Source: B4-G1 sp964393895 (lineage in GTDB: Bacteria > Chloroflexota > Anaerolineae > B4-G1). Taken from it: DNA of 27,506 bases. This document shows positions 1 to 7,827 of this stretch, piece after piece. The notes under the pieces were generated by a model, which was not told the DNA's origin, made no database searches, and saw only the letters and a program-made list of their open reading frames with translations. The DNA lies in NCBI GenBank assembly GCA_964393895.1, contig CAYMWP010000054.1, positions 1 through 27,506 on the forward strand, read 5' to 3'. A program made the position numbers and the translations under genes. Each line of letters begins with the position of its first letter. Within the stretch, counting starts at the first letter, position 1.

Positions 1-415
1 GTTTGCTATGAGAACCTCTTTTGTCAAGTCGCGTAGCAAGTTATGCGGCATTGCGAAAAAACCAAAAACAGTCGCAGAACTTTCACTTTCTTGGTGTCCT
101 TCGTGCCCTTTGTGGTTCTCCAAAATAGGTATGCCTGAACGCTTACGCTACTTCTATGATAGCAGAGTGGGAAGCAGGGGGCAACGATTGCGCGGCGAAC
201 GGTCAGATTTGGGGGGTGAACGGGTAGCGGTCCGGGGACAGGTTGCCCAGAGGCGACTTGCCCAATTCCCCCACATGCACTATACTTTTTCTACCTTTCG
301 CCAGCGACCTGGTGAGATGTTCTTTACCGATCCGAACAGGATGCGCTTGTCCGCGGACCTCGTCGAGTATCCGTCCTGTTCCCGCTGGGCGGGGACCGTC
401 TTTGGGAGGGACGAG
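1..415. other. Non-coding leader region upstream of the sensor kinase
   Basis: No gene with recognisable protein features is seen here. The reading frame of the downstream kinase stays open through this stretch, but the translation resembles no domain, and a promoter-like pair at 258-286 lies inside it. Three consecutive degenerate 10-mers (91-100, 101-110, 111-120), each built around GTGTCCTT or a variant, form a short tandem repeat. The left edge of the window may cut an upstream feature. Confidence 0.5.
258..286 (+). promoter_or_regulatory. Candidate sigma70-type promoter for the sensor kinase
   Basis: TTGCCC (258-263) and TATACT (281-286) are separated by 17 bases. A start point near 293 would leave a leader of about 120 bases before the ATG at 416. 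The -35 box matches only four of six consensus bases, so this is a moderate guess made by eye. Confidence 0.35.
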
Positions 416-1756
416 ATGAAAGATCAGAACAAGGACGAGAAGCAACTCATCGCCGAGTTGGCAGAGCTGCGCCAGCGTTTGACGGAATTGGAATCTCTGG
501 AAAGCGAGCGCCAGCGGGCCGAGGAGTTGCTGCGTAGCCGTGACCGCGATCTGACCTTGCTCGGTCAAGCGGGCCAGGACCTCGCGGTCACGCTCAACCT
601 GCAGCAGGTCACGGAACAATTGCTGCCGGTGGCGGCAGAGATCATGGAGGCCGAGGGCGCTTCGGTCTGGCTGCGGGACGAGTCGCTGGAGGGTTGGCTG
701 GTCTGCCGGACGGCCTACCACTATAGCTACAAACATTCCCCGGTTGACCTGCGCGTGCGTCCTGGCCAGGGAGTGGTGGGCTGGGCGGCTAAGCAGGGGG
801 AGAGCGTCATCGTGCCCGACGTGCGAAAAGAGCCGCGCTTCTTTTCCGGCATTGACGAGCAGACCGGCTTCCGCACCGCCTCTCTGTTGGCCGCGCCGCT
901 CTGGGCGCGCGACCGGGTGATCGGCGTGCTGGAGGTGGTCAACAAGCGGCAGGGCGGGTTCGACGAGTACGACTTGCTCCTGGTCGAGGCGCTGGCTGCT
1001 TCCGCCGCCAGCGTGATCGAAAACGCCCGCCTGACCGAGGCCATGCGGCAGCGCACCGTCGAGCTCCAGGCCTGTTACAAGCGGCTGGGCGACTTTTCCC
1101 GCCTGCTGTTCGACGACCTGCGCGGGCCGCTGGGCCTGATCGTCAGCTTTGCCCAGGTGTTGGAGGCGGATCACGCCGCGCTCTCGGAGGAGGAATTGCA
1201 TCATTACCTGCACGCTATCTCGCAGCGGGGCAGTGAGATGATCGGCCTGATTGACGATCTGTTGGCGGTGCGGGACGAGCTCCCCAAGGAGGGCGGGGTG
1301 GAGGCGCTCCCTCTCGATATGGCCGTCATCGTGGGCGACGCCGTGGAGCGGCTGTACTATATGATTGGAGAGCGCGGGGTCGAGATCAAGCTGCCCGAGC
1401 GCTGGCCGGTGGCGCTGGGCCACGGCCCGTGGGTGGAAGAGGTGTGGGTCAACTATCTCACCAACGGCATCAAGTACGGCGGCCAGCCCCCGCGCGTGGA
1501 GCTGGGCGCGGACGTGGGGCAAATCGCCGGCCTGCCCCCCGACGTGGTCCGCTTTTGGGTGCGCGATAACGGCCCGGGCTTGCCGCCAGAGGAGCAGGTG
1601 CGCCTGTTCGCCCCAGGCGCGCGCCGCGAGAGCGAGTTCGAGATGGGGCTGGCGCTCGCCCGCCGCATCGTCGAAAAACTGGGCGGGCAGGTGGGTGTGG
1701 AGAGCCAGGTGGGCCAGGGCAGCCTGTTTTACTTTACGTTGCCTCTGGCCGGATGA
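416..1756 (+). CDS. GAF-domain sensor histidine kinase-like protein lacking the phospho-acceptor His
   Basis: A predicted soluble 446-residue sensor. Residues 1-45 are charged and heptad-like (coiled coil). Residues about 50-205 form a GAF domain. Residues 220-290 are a HisKA-like helical hairpin and 300-446 a HATPase_c domain. The ATP lid is intact: N-box with N346, N350 and K353, G1 box DNGPG (384-388), and a G2-like EMGLALA (409-415). The H-box, normally S-H-E-L-R-T-P-L, reads F-D-D-L-R-G-P-L (232-239), so the phosphorylated His is Asp233. No transmembrane segment is visible, so it is probably cytosolic, and no response regulator is nearby. The start at 416 was chosen for GGGAGGG at 404-410 and because the coiled coil begins there. 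The frame is open further upstream without domain content. It may be a regulatory pseudokinase, an ATPase, or a kinase that uses another residue. The family call is firm; the activity is uncertain. Confidence 0.85.
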   Translation: MKDQNKDEKQLIAELAELRQRLTELESLESERQRAEELLRSRDRDLTLLGQAGQDLAVTLNLQQVTEQLLPVAAEIMEAEGASVWLRDESLEGWLVCRTAYHYSYKHSPVDLRVRPGQGVVGWAAKQGESVIVPDVRKEPRFFSGIDEQTGFRTASLLAAPLWARDRVIGVLEVVNKRQGGFDEYDLLLVEALAASAASVIENARLTEAMRQRTVELQACYKRLGDFSRLLFDDLRGPLGLIVSFAQVLEADHAALSEEELHHYLHAISQRGSEMIGLIDDLLAVRDELPKEGGVEALPLDMAVIVGDAVERLYYMIGERGVEIKLPERWPVALGHGPWVEEVWVNYLTNGIKYGGQPPRVELGADVGQIAGLPPDVVRFWVRDNGPGLPPEEQVRLFAPGARRESEFEMGLALARRIVEKLGGQVGVESQVGQGSLFYFTLPLAG

Positions 1757-1786
1757 CCCAAAGGGTTTTCTGAAACCCTTTGGGTC
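1755..1786. repeat. 32-bp REP-like palindrome, copy 1
   Basis: Perfect inverted repeat: the 14-base arms GACCCAAAGGGTTT (1755-1768) and AAACCCTTTGGGTC (1773-1786) flank a 4-base loop. A near-identical copy in the opposite orientation lies at 17923-17954 and a half copy at 5878-5890. The stop codon of the kinase gene (1754-1756) overlaps its first two bases. The strong hairpin could end transcription or protect the 3' end, but there is no T-tract on the plus strand. Confidence 0.8.
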
Positions 1787-1807
1787 TGGGAGAAAGAGAG
1801 GAGAGAA

Positions 1808-3175
1808 ATGATGGACAATAGACGTCTTTCCCTGTGGGCAGCGGCGTTGATCGGGGCGGCGCTGACCGGCCTGTTGTTGCTCTGGGCGGACGCGGCCTGC
1901 GTCCACGCCTCGACGATACGGCCTCGAACCACAGCCGCCGTCGTCACGGACACGGACAGGATGATCTGGGACGCCGACGGCATCAACCCCGGCGACGACA
2001 GGTACCCCGACGTGGCCTACAACAGCCAGGATGACGAATACCTGGTCGTCTTTGAGTGGGAGGATACCGGCAGCGGCGGCGGGCGCGACCTGGCCTCCAT
2101 CGTCGTGGACTCGAACGGCCAGGCCGCGCTTTCGCCCAACGGCGTTGCCACGAGCGATATTTACACCGATACGCGCCCGGCCGTGGCCTACAACCCCACC
2201 AACAACACCTACCTGGTCGTCTGGGAGCGCAGCCCGGGCAGTGATGGCTCGAAGGACATCTGGGGGGCGATCCTACATTCCAGTGGAGCAGTCAGCGGAA
2301 CCGCGTTTGCCATAGATACTACGGGAACAGCCCAGGAATATCCCGATGTGGCCTACTCTACCGCAGTCGGCCGCTACTTGGTGGTCTACGAAGACAACTT
2401 GGGTGCGGAGCCTCCAAATATATGGAGCAGGAGTCTAGACGACCTCGGATCGAGCGGACAGTTTCGTCTCATATCGGGCGATGTCGCCGCTCAAACCCGC
2501 CCGGCGGTGGCGGCCAATGGCTCCAACGGCCGCTGGCTGGTGGCGTGGCGAGACTCGCGCGACTATGCCACAACCGGCTACGACATCTATGTACAACAGG
2601 TGCAGTTCTCTGCCCCGTCTCTTTCGCTCTGGGGCGGCCAGCTCCACATCGGCGCTTTCTGGGGCTATGCCGACCAGCCCGACGTGGCCTGGGGGCAGAT
2701 CGGCTCTGGCGACGGCGAGTTCCTGACCGTGTGGGCCGAAAACGATCTCGTCTACGGTCAGCGTGTCGCGGCCGACAGTGTCCTGGCCGGGGACGTGATC
2801 AGCGTCTCGACAGACCACGACAGTAACAAGTACGTCCCCGCCGTGGCCTTTGATTCCGTGGATAAGGCGTGGTGGGTAGCCTGGGCGGATGACCGCGATT
2901 ACGGCTGACCAAGACTGACCTACGGACAGCGTGTTCTGTCCAACGGCGCGGTGAACGGCAGCGACTTGCGCGTCACCTGGGATACCCCCGGTTACCTGCC
3001 CAGTGCGGGCCAAGATGCCCCGGCCATAGCCCACAATACCGGCGACGGCCGATTCCTCGTCGCGTGGCACGACCAGGGGCGCAAGGAAAGCGCGCCCGAC
3101 GAATGGGGTATCTGGGGGAACATCTGGTCGCCCATCCGGCAGGTCTACCTTCCCCTGGTGCTCAAGTCACACTGA
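1808..3175 (+). pseudogene. Secreted beta-propeller-like repeat protein interrupted by an in-frame TGA
   Basis: Starts with a signal peptide (basic residues, then a hydrophobic stretch to about residue 30). Seven repeats of about 53 residues follow, each centred on a (Y)PDVAYN...YLVVWE pattern. Six fall at residues 66-84, 122-140, 178-195, 231-248, 290-310 and 343-360. The seventh (APAIAHN...FLVAWHD) lies beyond a TGA at 2906-2908. The frame is unchanged after the stop and ends in VYLPLVLKSH, a type of tail seen on exported Chloroflexota proteins. A seven-repeat array fits a seven-bladed beta-propeller, so the stop removes the last blade and the tail. TGG to TGA would be a single-base explanation. 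The start has an AGAGGAGAG ribosome site. Function is not recognisable; it is probably extracellular. It could be a true pseudogene, a recent nonsense allele or an assembly error. The intact part alone would give 366 residues. Confidence 0.7.
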
Positions 3176-3190
3176 TCCTGGAGTCTCAAT

Positions 3191-4225
3191 ATGCGCACCA
3201 TTCGCTTTTTGCTCGTCGGCCTGGGGAACATGGGCCGCCGCTTTTGCGAGCTTTTGTCCGATAAAGACTCAATTTTGCAGAGCCGCTACCGGCTGGATCT
3301 GCGTTTGGTGGGCGCCGCCGACAGCCGGGGCGCGGCCTACGAGCCGGTGGTGGCGCTGGACCCGGCCCAAGTGGCCGAGATCAAGCGAGGGGGAGGAACC
3401 ATCGCCGATTACCCCGCAGCAGGACGGCGCGGCTGGCCGGCCGCCGACCTGGTCGCCGCCGCCCAGGCCGACCTGCTGCTGGAGGCCTCCCCGGTCAACC
3501 TGGAGCAGGGGGCCGAGCCGGGCCTGACCTGCATCCGCACCGCGCTGAGGCGCGGCATGCACGTCGTCACGCCCAACAAGGGGCCGCTGGTGCTGGCCTA
3601 CCGGGAGCTGCACGCTCTGGCCGAGGCGCGGGGGGTGCAGTTGCGCTGCGATGGCTCCGTGGCCGGCGGCCTGCCCGCCATCAACATCGGCCAGCGCGAC
3701 ATGCGCGGGGCGGTGATCCACCGGCTGGAGGCGGTACCCAACCTGAGCACCGGCTACGTGATGGACCTGCTGGCCGACGGTCTTTCGTGGGAGGAGGCCC
3801 TGGCCCGGGCGCGCCAGACGGGGGCGCTGGAGGGGGATGGATCGTGGGACCTGGAGGGCTGGGACGCGGCCGCCAAGCTGGTCATCCTGGCCAACGGGGT
3901 GCTGGACTACCCGGCCCGCATGGAGGACGTGGCGCTGACCGGCGTCGCCGGCCTCGACGCGAGTGTGCTCCGGGCGGCGCGGGAGCGGGGCGAGCGCTAC
4001 CGTCTGCTGGCGCGGGCGGAGCGGGGCTCCGAGGGGACGTACACGCTTTCCGTGGCTCCGACGCCCCTGTCGCCCGACCATCCCCTGGGCCGCCTGGGCC
4101 GCCAGCAGATGGGCGTCGTCTTCAGCACCGACATCTATGGCACCATCACGGCCATCATAGAGGAGCCCAGCCCGGTTCCATCCGCCGCGACGATGCTGCG
4201 GGACGTGTTGGATATTTATTCGTGA
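3191..4225 (+). CDS. Homoserine dehydrogenase, short form without ACT domain
   Basis: Catalyses NAD(P)-dependent interconversion of aspartate semialdehyde and homoserine in the Thr/Met/Ile branch. The 344-residue protein has a Rossmann GLGNMG (10-15), the family's VVTPNKGPL (125-133), the substrate-loop region PNLSTGYVMDLLADGLSWEE (183-202) and the catalytic-domain pattern D220-L-E-G-W-D225-A-A-A-K229, which carries the conserved Asp and Lys. Usual enzymes are about 430 residues with a C-terminal ACT domain; this one ends right after the catalytic domain, as in several archaeal and short bacterial forms, so threonine feedback through ACT is not expected. GGAG lies 7 bases before the ATG. The DUF5107 lipoprotein gene follows after 21 bases, and no other threonine-pathway gene is nearby. 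Confidence 0.88.
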   Translation: MRTIRFLLVGLGNMGRRFCELLSDKDSILQSRYRLDLRLVGAADSRGAAYEPVVALDPAQVAEIKRGGGTIADYPAAGRRGWPAADLVAAAQADLLLEASPVNLEQGAEPGLTCIRTALRRGMHVVTPNKGPLVLAYRELHALAEARGVQLRCDGSVAGGLPAINIGQRDMRGAVIHRLEAVPNLSTGYVMDLLADGLSWEEALARARQTGALEGDGSWDLEGWDAAAKLVILANGVLDYPARMEDVALTGVAGLDASVLRAARERGERYRLLARAERGSEGTYTLSVAPTPLSPDHPLGRLGRQQMGVVFSTDIYGTITAIIEEPSPVPSAATMLRDVLDIYS

Positions 4226-4246
4226 AACGTCAAACGTGGAGGCGTG

Positions 4247-5875
4247 ATGTGTAAGCGGACGTTTGTCGCGTTGGCGGCGCTGGCGTCGTTGGGGTTCGTC
4301 GTCGCCTGCGGCCTGGCGACTCCTACTATGGGGGTCACTGTCACCCCCCGGACGGCCTCTGCCACGCCAGCCGCGTCCTCGACCCCATCCCCAACTCCAT
4401 CCCCAACGCTGACCCCTCGGCCGCTTACCAGTACACCCTTTCTGCCGGCCGGTTCCCCCGTCCCTGCCGTCACTCCGCCCGACCAACCGACCGGCCAACC
4501 AACCGGCCAACCAACCGGCCAGCCGGCCCCCACACCCCCACACTCCCACACTTCCACACCTGTTCCCTCTCACACTCCCACGCCCCCATCCCCCCACACC
4601 TCCACGCCCCCTCCCCTTCCCCCCATCTCCGGCCCCGCCGTTTGGGAGCAGGACATCACGCTCAACACCTACGGCTGGCAGGATGCGCTGGTCGCCACCG
4701 GCGCCGACGATCCCATCTATCCCTACCCGCGCCTTGATTTCGACGCCGTCTCTGGCCCCGCGCCCCGCGCCTACCGCGCCGTCTTTATCCAGAACGGCTA
4801 CGTGCAGCTGCTCGTCGTGCCGGAGCTGGGCGGGCGCATCCTGCGCTGGACCGACCGCACGACCGGTCGCCAGCTTTTCTACGCCAACCCGGTGATCAAG
4901 CCCACCCGCTGGGGCTATCGCGGCTGGTGGCTGGCGACCGGCGGGGTGGAGTGGGCCTTCCCGGAGGAAGAACACGGCCTGAACGAGTACCGGCCCTGGC
5001 AGTACGAACTCCTCTGGAACGGCGTCCGCGTGTGGGACACGGAGGGTCGCACCGGGATGACGGTCGAGGTGACGATCCGGTTGGACGGCGAGCACAGCTA
5101 TTTCACTCTCACGCCGCGCATCACCAACCCCACTGACGAGCCACAGTCCTACCAGTTTTGGGCCAACGCCATGCTGACCCTCTCCGACTATAACGTCCCC
5201 TCTCCCGACCTGACCTTTATCCTGCCCGACGACGCGGTCACCGTCCACTCCAGCGGCGACGGAAGCCTCCCCGGCCCTGGCGGCCAGATGGCGTGGCCGG
5301 TGCACGGCGGGCGGGATTTTAGCCGCTACAGCGAGTGGCATCAGTATTTGGGAGTCTTTGCCCATCCGGCGCAGGCCGGCTTTGTCGGCGCCTACGACCA
5401 GGGCAGCGACCAGGGGATGGTGCGCTTCTTTCCGCACACCGTCGCCACGGGGGTCAAGCTCTTTTGTATGGGCGATCTCCCCTCCAGCCTGTGGACCGAC
5501 GACTCTAGCCGTTACTTTGAGCTATGGGGCGGGTTGACGCCGACCTTTTGGGATTACTGGACCCTACAGCCTGGCGCCAGCGTGGCCTGGACGGAACGCT
5601 GGTATCCGGTGAGCGGCATCGGCGGCTACAACTGGGCCAACGAGGAGGCCGCCATCCGGCTCACGCCCGCAGGCAGCAGCGCGGAGGTGGCGGTGGCGAC
5701 CAGCCGCGCGCTGAACGGGACGGTCGTGCTGCGGCGGGGCGGGGTGGAGGTGCAGCGGTGGAACGCGCTCGTCGCGCCGGGGCAGCCCTTCCGCGCCACC
5801 GGCGGCCCTGCCTCCACCGGCGGCGATTGGGGGGTGCAGATACTCGACGGCGGCAGCGTCATCGCCGAGATGTGA
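4247..5875 (+). CDS. Lipoprotein with Thr/Pro linker and DUF5107-type domain
   Basis: A 542-residue predicted outer-surface lipoprotein. The signal peptide ends in a lipobox with Cys21 (VVAC). Residues about 25-125 are a Thr/Pro/Ser linker containing a tandem PTGQ repeat. From about residue 145 the sequence fits DUF5107, a galactose-mutarotase-like beta-sandwich: PELGGRI, GGVEWAFP, FWANAM and ELWGGLTPTFWDYW in order. DUF5107 domains often accompany TPR or glycan-related proteins; no enzyme activity is proven, and sugar binding is a guess. ATG 4247 was preferred over GTG 4244 because GGAGG (4238-4242) is better spaced from it. It probably forms a unit with the upstream dehydrogenase gene, from which it is separated by 21 bases. 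The linker DNA is almost free of G on this strand. Confidence 0.8.
   Translation: MCKRTFVALAALASLGFVVACGLATPTMGVTVTPRTASATPAASSTPSPTPSPTLTPRPLTSTPFLPAGSPVPAVTPPDQPTGQPTGQPTGQPAPTPPHSHTSTPVPSHTPTPPSPHTSTPPPLPPISGPAVWEQDITLNTYGWQDALVATGADDPIYPYPRLDFDAVSGPAPRAYRAVFIQNGYVQLLVVPELGGRILRWTDRTTGRQLFYANPVIKPTRWGYRGWWLATGGVEWAFPEEEHGLNEYRPWQYELLWNGVRVWDTEGRTGMTVEVTIRLDGEHSYFTLTPRITNPTDEPQSYQFWANAMLTLSDYNVPSPDLTFILPDDAVTVHSSGDGSLPGPGGQMAWPVHGGRDFSRYSEWHQYLGVFAHPAQAGFVGAYDQGSDQGMVRFFPHTVATGVKLFCMGDLPSSLWTDDSSRYFELWGGLTPTFWDYWTLQPGASVAWTERWYPVSGIGGYNWANEEAAIRLTPAGSSAEVAVATSRALNGTVVLRRGGVEVQRWNALVAPGQPFRATGGPASTGGDWGVQILDGGSVIAEM
4483..4524 (+). repeat. 12-bp tandem repeat in the lipoprotein linker
   Basis: Three consecutive 12-base units of the form CCAACCAACCGG, the first with one change, plus a partial fourth. 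They encode PTGQ repeats in the surface-exposed linker. The unit length is a multiple of three, so copy-number change would lengthen or shorten the linker without a frameshift. Confidence 0.8.
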
Positions 5876-5877
5876 GA

Positions 5878-5890
5878 GACCCTAAGGGTT
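5878..5890. repeat. Half copy of the REP-like palindrome
   Basis: GACCCTAAGGGTT matches one arm of the 32-bp palindrome at 1755-1786 with a single change; the second arm is missing. It starts two bases after the stop of the DUF5107 gene and ends just before the ribosome site of the PAP2 gene. Confidence 0.5.
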
Positions 5891-5912
5891 TTTGAATTAT
5901 AAGGAGGGAACG

Positions 5913-6800
5913 ATGGACGCAATCTGGCAATGGGGCATTGATCTGATTCACACTGTGCAACTGGTGCACGGTCCGGCGCTTGATGCTATCTTTAAGGCTA
6001 TCACCTTTCTGGGCGAGGAAGAATTTTTCCTTCTTCTTCTCCCGTTGATGTTCTGGTGCGTGGACTTTGCGGTGGGGGTGCGTTTGGCTTTTGCTTTCCT
6101 CCTCTCATCCTACGTCAACAGCGGGCTAAAGGACCTGTTCGCCCACCCGCGTCCGTTCGAGCTGGATCCGACGGTCAAGCTGCACGAGGCCAGCGGGTAT
6201 GGATTGCCCAGCGGTCACTCCCAGTCGGCGGTCGTCGTGTGGGGCACCATCGCGGCCGGCTTTCGGAAAACCTGGTTGTGGGTGGTGGCGATTCTGCTGA
6301 TGGTGCTGATCGGTTTCTCCCGCATCTACCTGGGGGTGCACTTTCCCACTGACGTGTTGGGCGGGTGGACGGTCGGCGTGCTCTTTTTGGCGGCTTATCT
6401 GGGGTTGCAGCCGCGAGTCGAAGCCTGGTTGAAAAAGGCCGGGCTGGGCGCGCAACTGGCTCTGGCCGTGATCGTGCCGCTGGCGCTGCTGTTGCTCCAC
6501 CCCACGAAAGATGCCGCCAGCCCCATGGCGGCATTGATGGGGATGGGGATGGGGTTTGCGCTGCTCATGCGGATCACGTCTTTCAGCGCGGCCGGGCCGG
6601 CGTGGCAGGTCGCCGTGCGATTCCTGGTCGGCATGGTGGGGATGAGCGTCCTCTACTTTGGCCTAAGCGCCGTCTTTCCCCACGAGGGGCAGCCGCTTTA
6701 TTTTGCCCTGCGCTTTGTGCGCTACGCGCTGGTGGGGCTGTGGGCCGGGCTGGGCGCGCCGTGGCTGTTCCTCAAGCTGCGGTTGGCGTCGGCTGAGTAG
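5913..6800 (+). CDS. PAP2-family membrane phosphatase
   Basis: An integral membrane phosphatase of the PAP2 superfamily (295 residues), probably acting on lipid phosphates or polyprenyl pyrophosphates at the membrane surface. All three signature motifs are present: K73...R80-P81 (KDLFAHPRP), P99-S-G-H102 and S136-R-IYLG-V-H143-FP-T-D147. About seven to eight hydrophobic segments are seen, including a C-terminal block beyond the core domain that is longer than in minimal PAP2 enzymes. ATG 5913 is preceded by AAGGAGGG (5901-5908), which rules out the upstream TTG at 5892. It is the last gene of the plus-strand block; the substrate cannot be told from sequence. A role in undecaprenyl or archaeal-type polyprenyl carrier recycling is possible, given a polyprenyl-reductase-type gene elsewhere in the window. 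Confidence 0.88.
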   Translation: MDAIWQWGIDLIHTVQLVHGPALDAIFKAITFLGEEEFFLLLLPLMFWCVDFAVGVRLAFAFLLSSYVNSGLKDLFAHPRPFELDPTVKLHEASGYGLPSGHSQSAVVVWGTIAAGFRKTWLWVVAILLMVLIGFSRIYLGVHFPTDVLGGWTVGVLFLAAYLGLQPRVEAWLKKAGLGAQLALAVIVPLALLLLHPTKDAASPMAALMGMGMGFALLMRITSFSAAGPAWQVAVRFLVGMVGMSVLYFGLSAVFPHEGQPLYFALRFVRYALVGLWAGLGAPWLFLKLRLASAE

Positions 6801-6840
6801 GCGAGGCTTCCATACCTCGCAGCGCGATTGTGAAATCGCG
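6801..6840. terminator. Double hairpin between convergent genes
   Basis: Two perfect hairpins stand back to back: GCGAGG/CCTCGC (6801-6806/6815-6820) and CGCGATT/AATCGCG (6823-6829/6834-6840). A further GTAG (6797-6800) and CTAC (6842-6845) could close around both. They fill the 41-base gap between the PAP2 gene and the convergent polyferredoxin gene, so a bidirectional terminator or REP role is likely. No T-tract is seen. Confidence 0.5.
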
Positions 6841-6841
6841 G

Positions 6842-7642
6842 CTACAACCCTGATGACGTCACCGAGATGCAATCCACCGGACACACTCGGATACATTCCA
6901 GACAGCGGATACATGCCCCGGAGGACGGGTTCTCATAGACCCGGATGTCCGTCGGGCAGACCTCCTGGCAGCGGTTGCATTGGATGCAGGTGGCCTGGTC
7001 CACCTGGAGGCGGAAAGAACTGACGGGGTTCAAAGGCGACCACAGCGCACCCAGCGGGCAGATCCAGCGGCAGAAGGGTCGCCGGGTGACGCTCATCCAG
7101 GCGAGTATGGTTCCCAGGATGCCGAGCTTGATCCAGTACAGCGTGCCGACCAGTCCCCGAATGTCGGAGGAGAGCAGCACCATCGGGATGCCCGCCTCCA
7201 GCGTACCGGCCGGGCAGAGTTTGCAGAACCAGGGCTCGCGGGTGACGAACGGGATCACGACCACTAGCGCCGCCAGCACGACGTAGCGCGTCCAGTTGAA
7301 ACGGTTGGGCAGCCGCCGCTTGGGAACGGGCAGCCTGTACACCAGTTCCTGGAACCAGCCAAAGGGGCAGAACCAGCCGCAACTGCCCCGCCCGACGAGC
7401 GCGCCGACCAGCCCGACCACCCCCAAGACGTAGAGCGGGAGTTTCTTGCGCCCGATAAAGTGCTGGATGGATCCAATGGGGCAGGCGAAGGCCGCCGCCG
7501 GGCAGGCGTAGCAGTTCAGCGCCGGGCAGGGGAGTCCCTTGGTGATGTACTGCGTAAAATAGGAGTTGAGCGTCAGGGCGGATACGATCTGCACGAGCGT
7601 CCGCCGCCGCGCCAACCGTCCCCAGATTGATTCGTCGTTCAT
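6842..7642 (-). CDS. NapH/MauN-type membrane polyferredoxin
   Basis: A 266-residue membrane iron-sulphur protein. Four to five hydrophobic helices are interspersed with cysteine motifs: CPALNCYACP (39-48) with CPIG (54-57), CGWFCPFGW (88-96), CKLCPAG (140-146) and CRWICPLGAL (191-200). Two classical [4Fe-4S] ferredoxin sites follow: C219xxC222xxC225xxxC229 and C244xxC247xxC250xxxC254. This order matches the NapH/RnfB-like 4Fe-4S binding membrane family that passes electrons between the quinone pool and periplasmic or cytosolic partners. The first cysteine cluster sits in the N-terminal third in a pattern I do not associate with standard NapH. No nitrate reductase, NapG or NosR gene is nearby, so the partner is unknown. 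The one-helix gene immediately upstream is the only obvious candidate. The ribosome site is weak. Confidence 0.85.
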   Translation of the reverse strand: MNDESIWGRLARRRTLVQIVSALTLNSYFTQYITKGLPCPALNCYACPAAAFACPIGSIQHFIGRKKLPLYVLGVVGLVGALVGRGSCGWFCPFGWFQELVYRLPVPKRRLPNRFNWTRYVVLAALVVVIPFVTREPWFCKLCPAGTLEAGIPMVLLSSDIRGLVGTLYWIKLGILGTILAWMSVTRRPFCRWICPLGALWSPLNPVSSFRLQVDQATCIQCNRCQEVCPTDIRVYENPSSGACIRCLECIRVCPVDCISVTSSGL

Positions 7643-7676
7643 TGATCATGGCCTACCCGAGGCCGATGCACGAGTA

Positions 7677-7802
7677 TCAGAGCAAGATGGCGTTGCGCAG
7701 CACGATGCTCCACTGATCGAAGAACAGTCCGGCCAAAATGAGAGCGACGGCCAACACGATCAGCGCGCGGTTGATCAAAAAGAGCCGATCTCTGTCGTCC
7801 AT
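7677..7802 (-). CDS. 41-residue single-helix membrane protein
   Basis: A short open frame with ATG at 7802, preceded by GAGG, and TGA at 7677-7679. The product begins MDDRDRLFLINR, runs into a clean hydrophobic helix (about residues 13-27, LIVLAVALILAGLFF) and ends in a short hydrophobic tail. The positive-inside rule predicts the N-terminus in the cytoplasm. It lies 52 bases after the stop of the glycosidase-like gene and 34 bases before the polyferredoxin gene, on the same strand. Small one-helix subunits commonly sit next to membrane redox proteins, so a partner role for the polyferredoxin is a reasonable inference. No family is recognised. Confidence 0.6.
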   Translation of the reverse strand: MDDRDRLFLINRALIVLAVALILAGLFFDQWSIVLRNAILL

Positions 7803-7827
7803 CCCGTCGCCTCGCTCGTTCTCCCAT

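Noticed and set aside
203..1906. 567-codon open frame antisense to the sensor kinase
   Set aside because: The translation is rich in His, Gln and Arg without any domain and mirrors the GC-rich kinase gene, which has clear motifs.
3269..5437. 722-codon minus-strand frame opposite the dehydrogenase and DUF5107 genes
   Set aside because: Product is low-complexity Gly/Arg with no motif; both plus-strand genes have strong family signatures.
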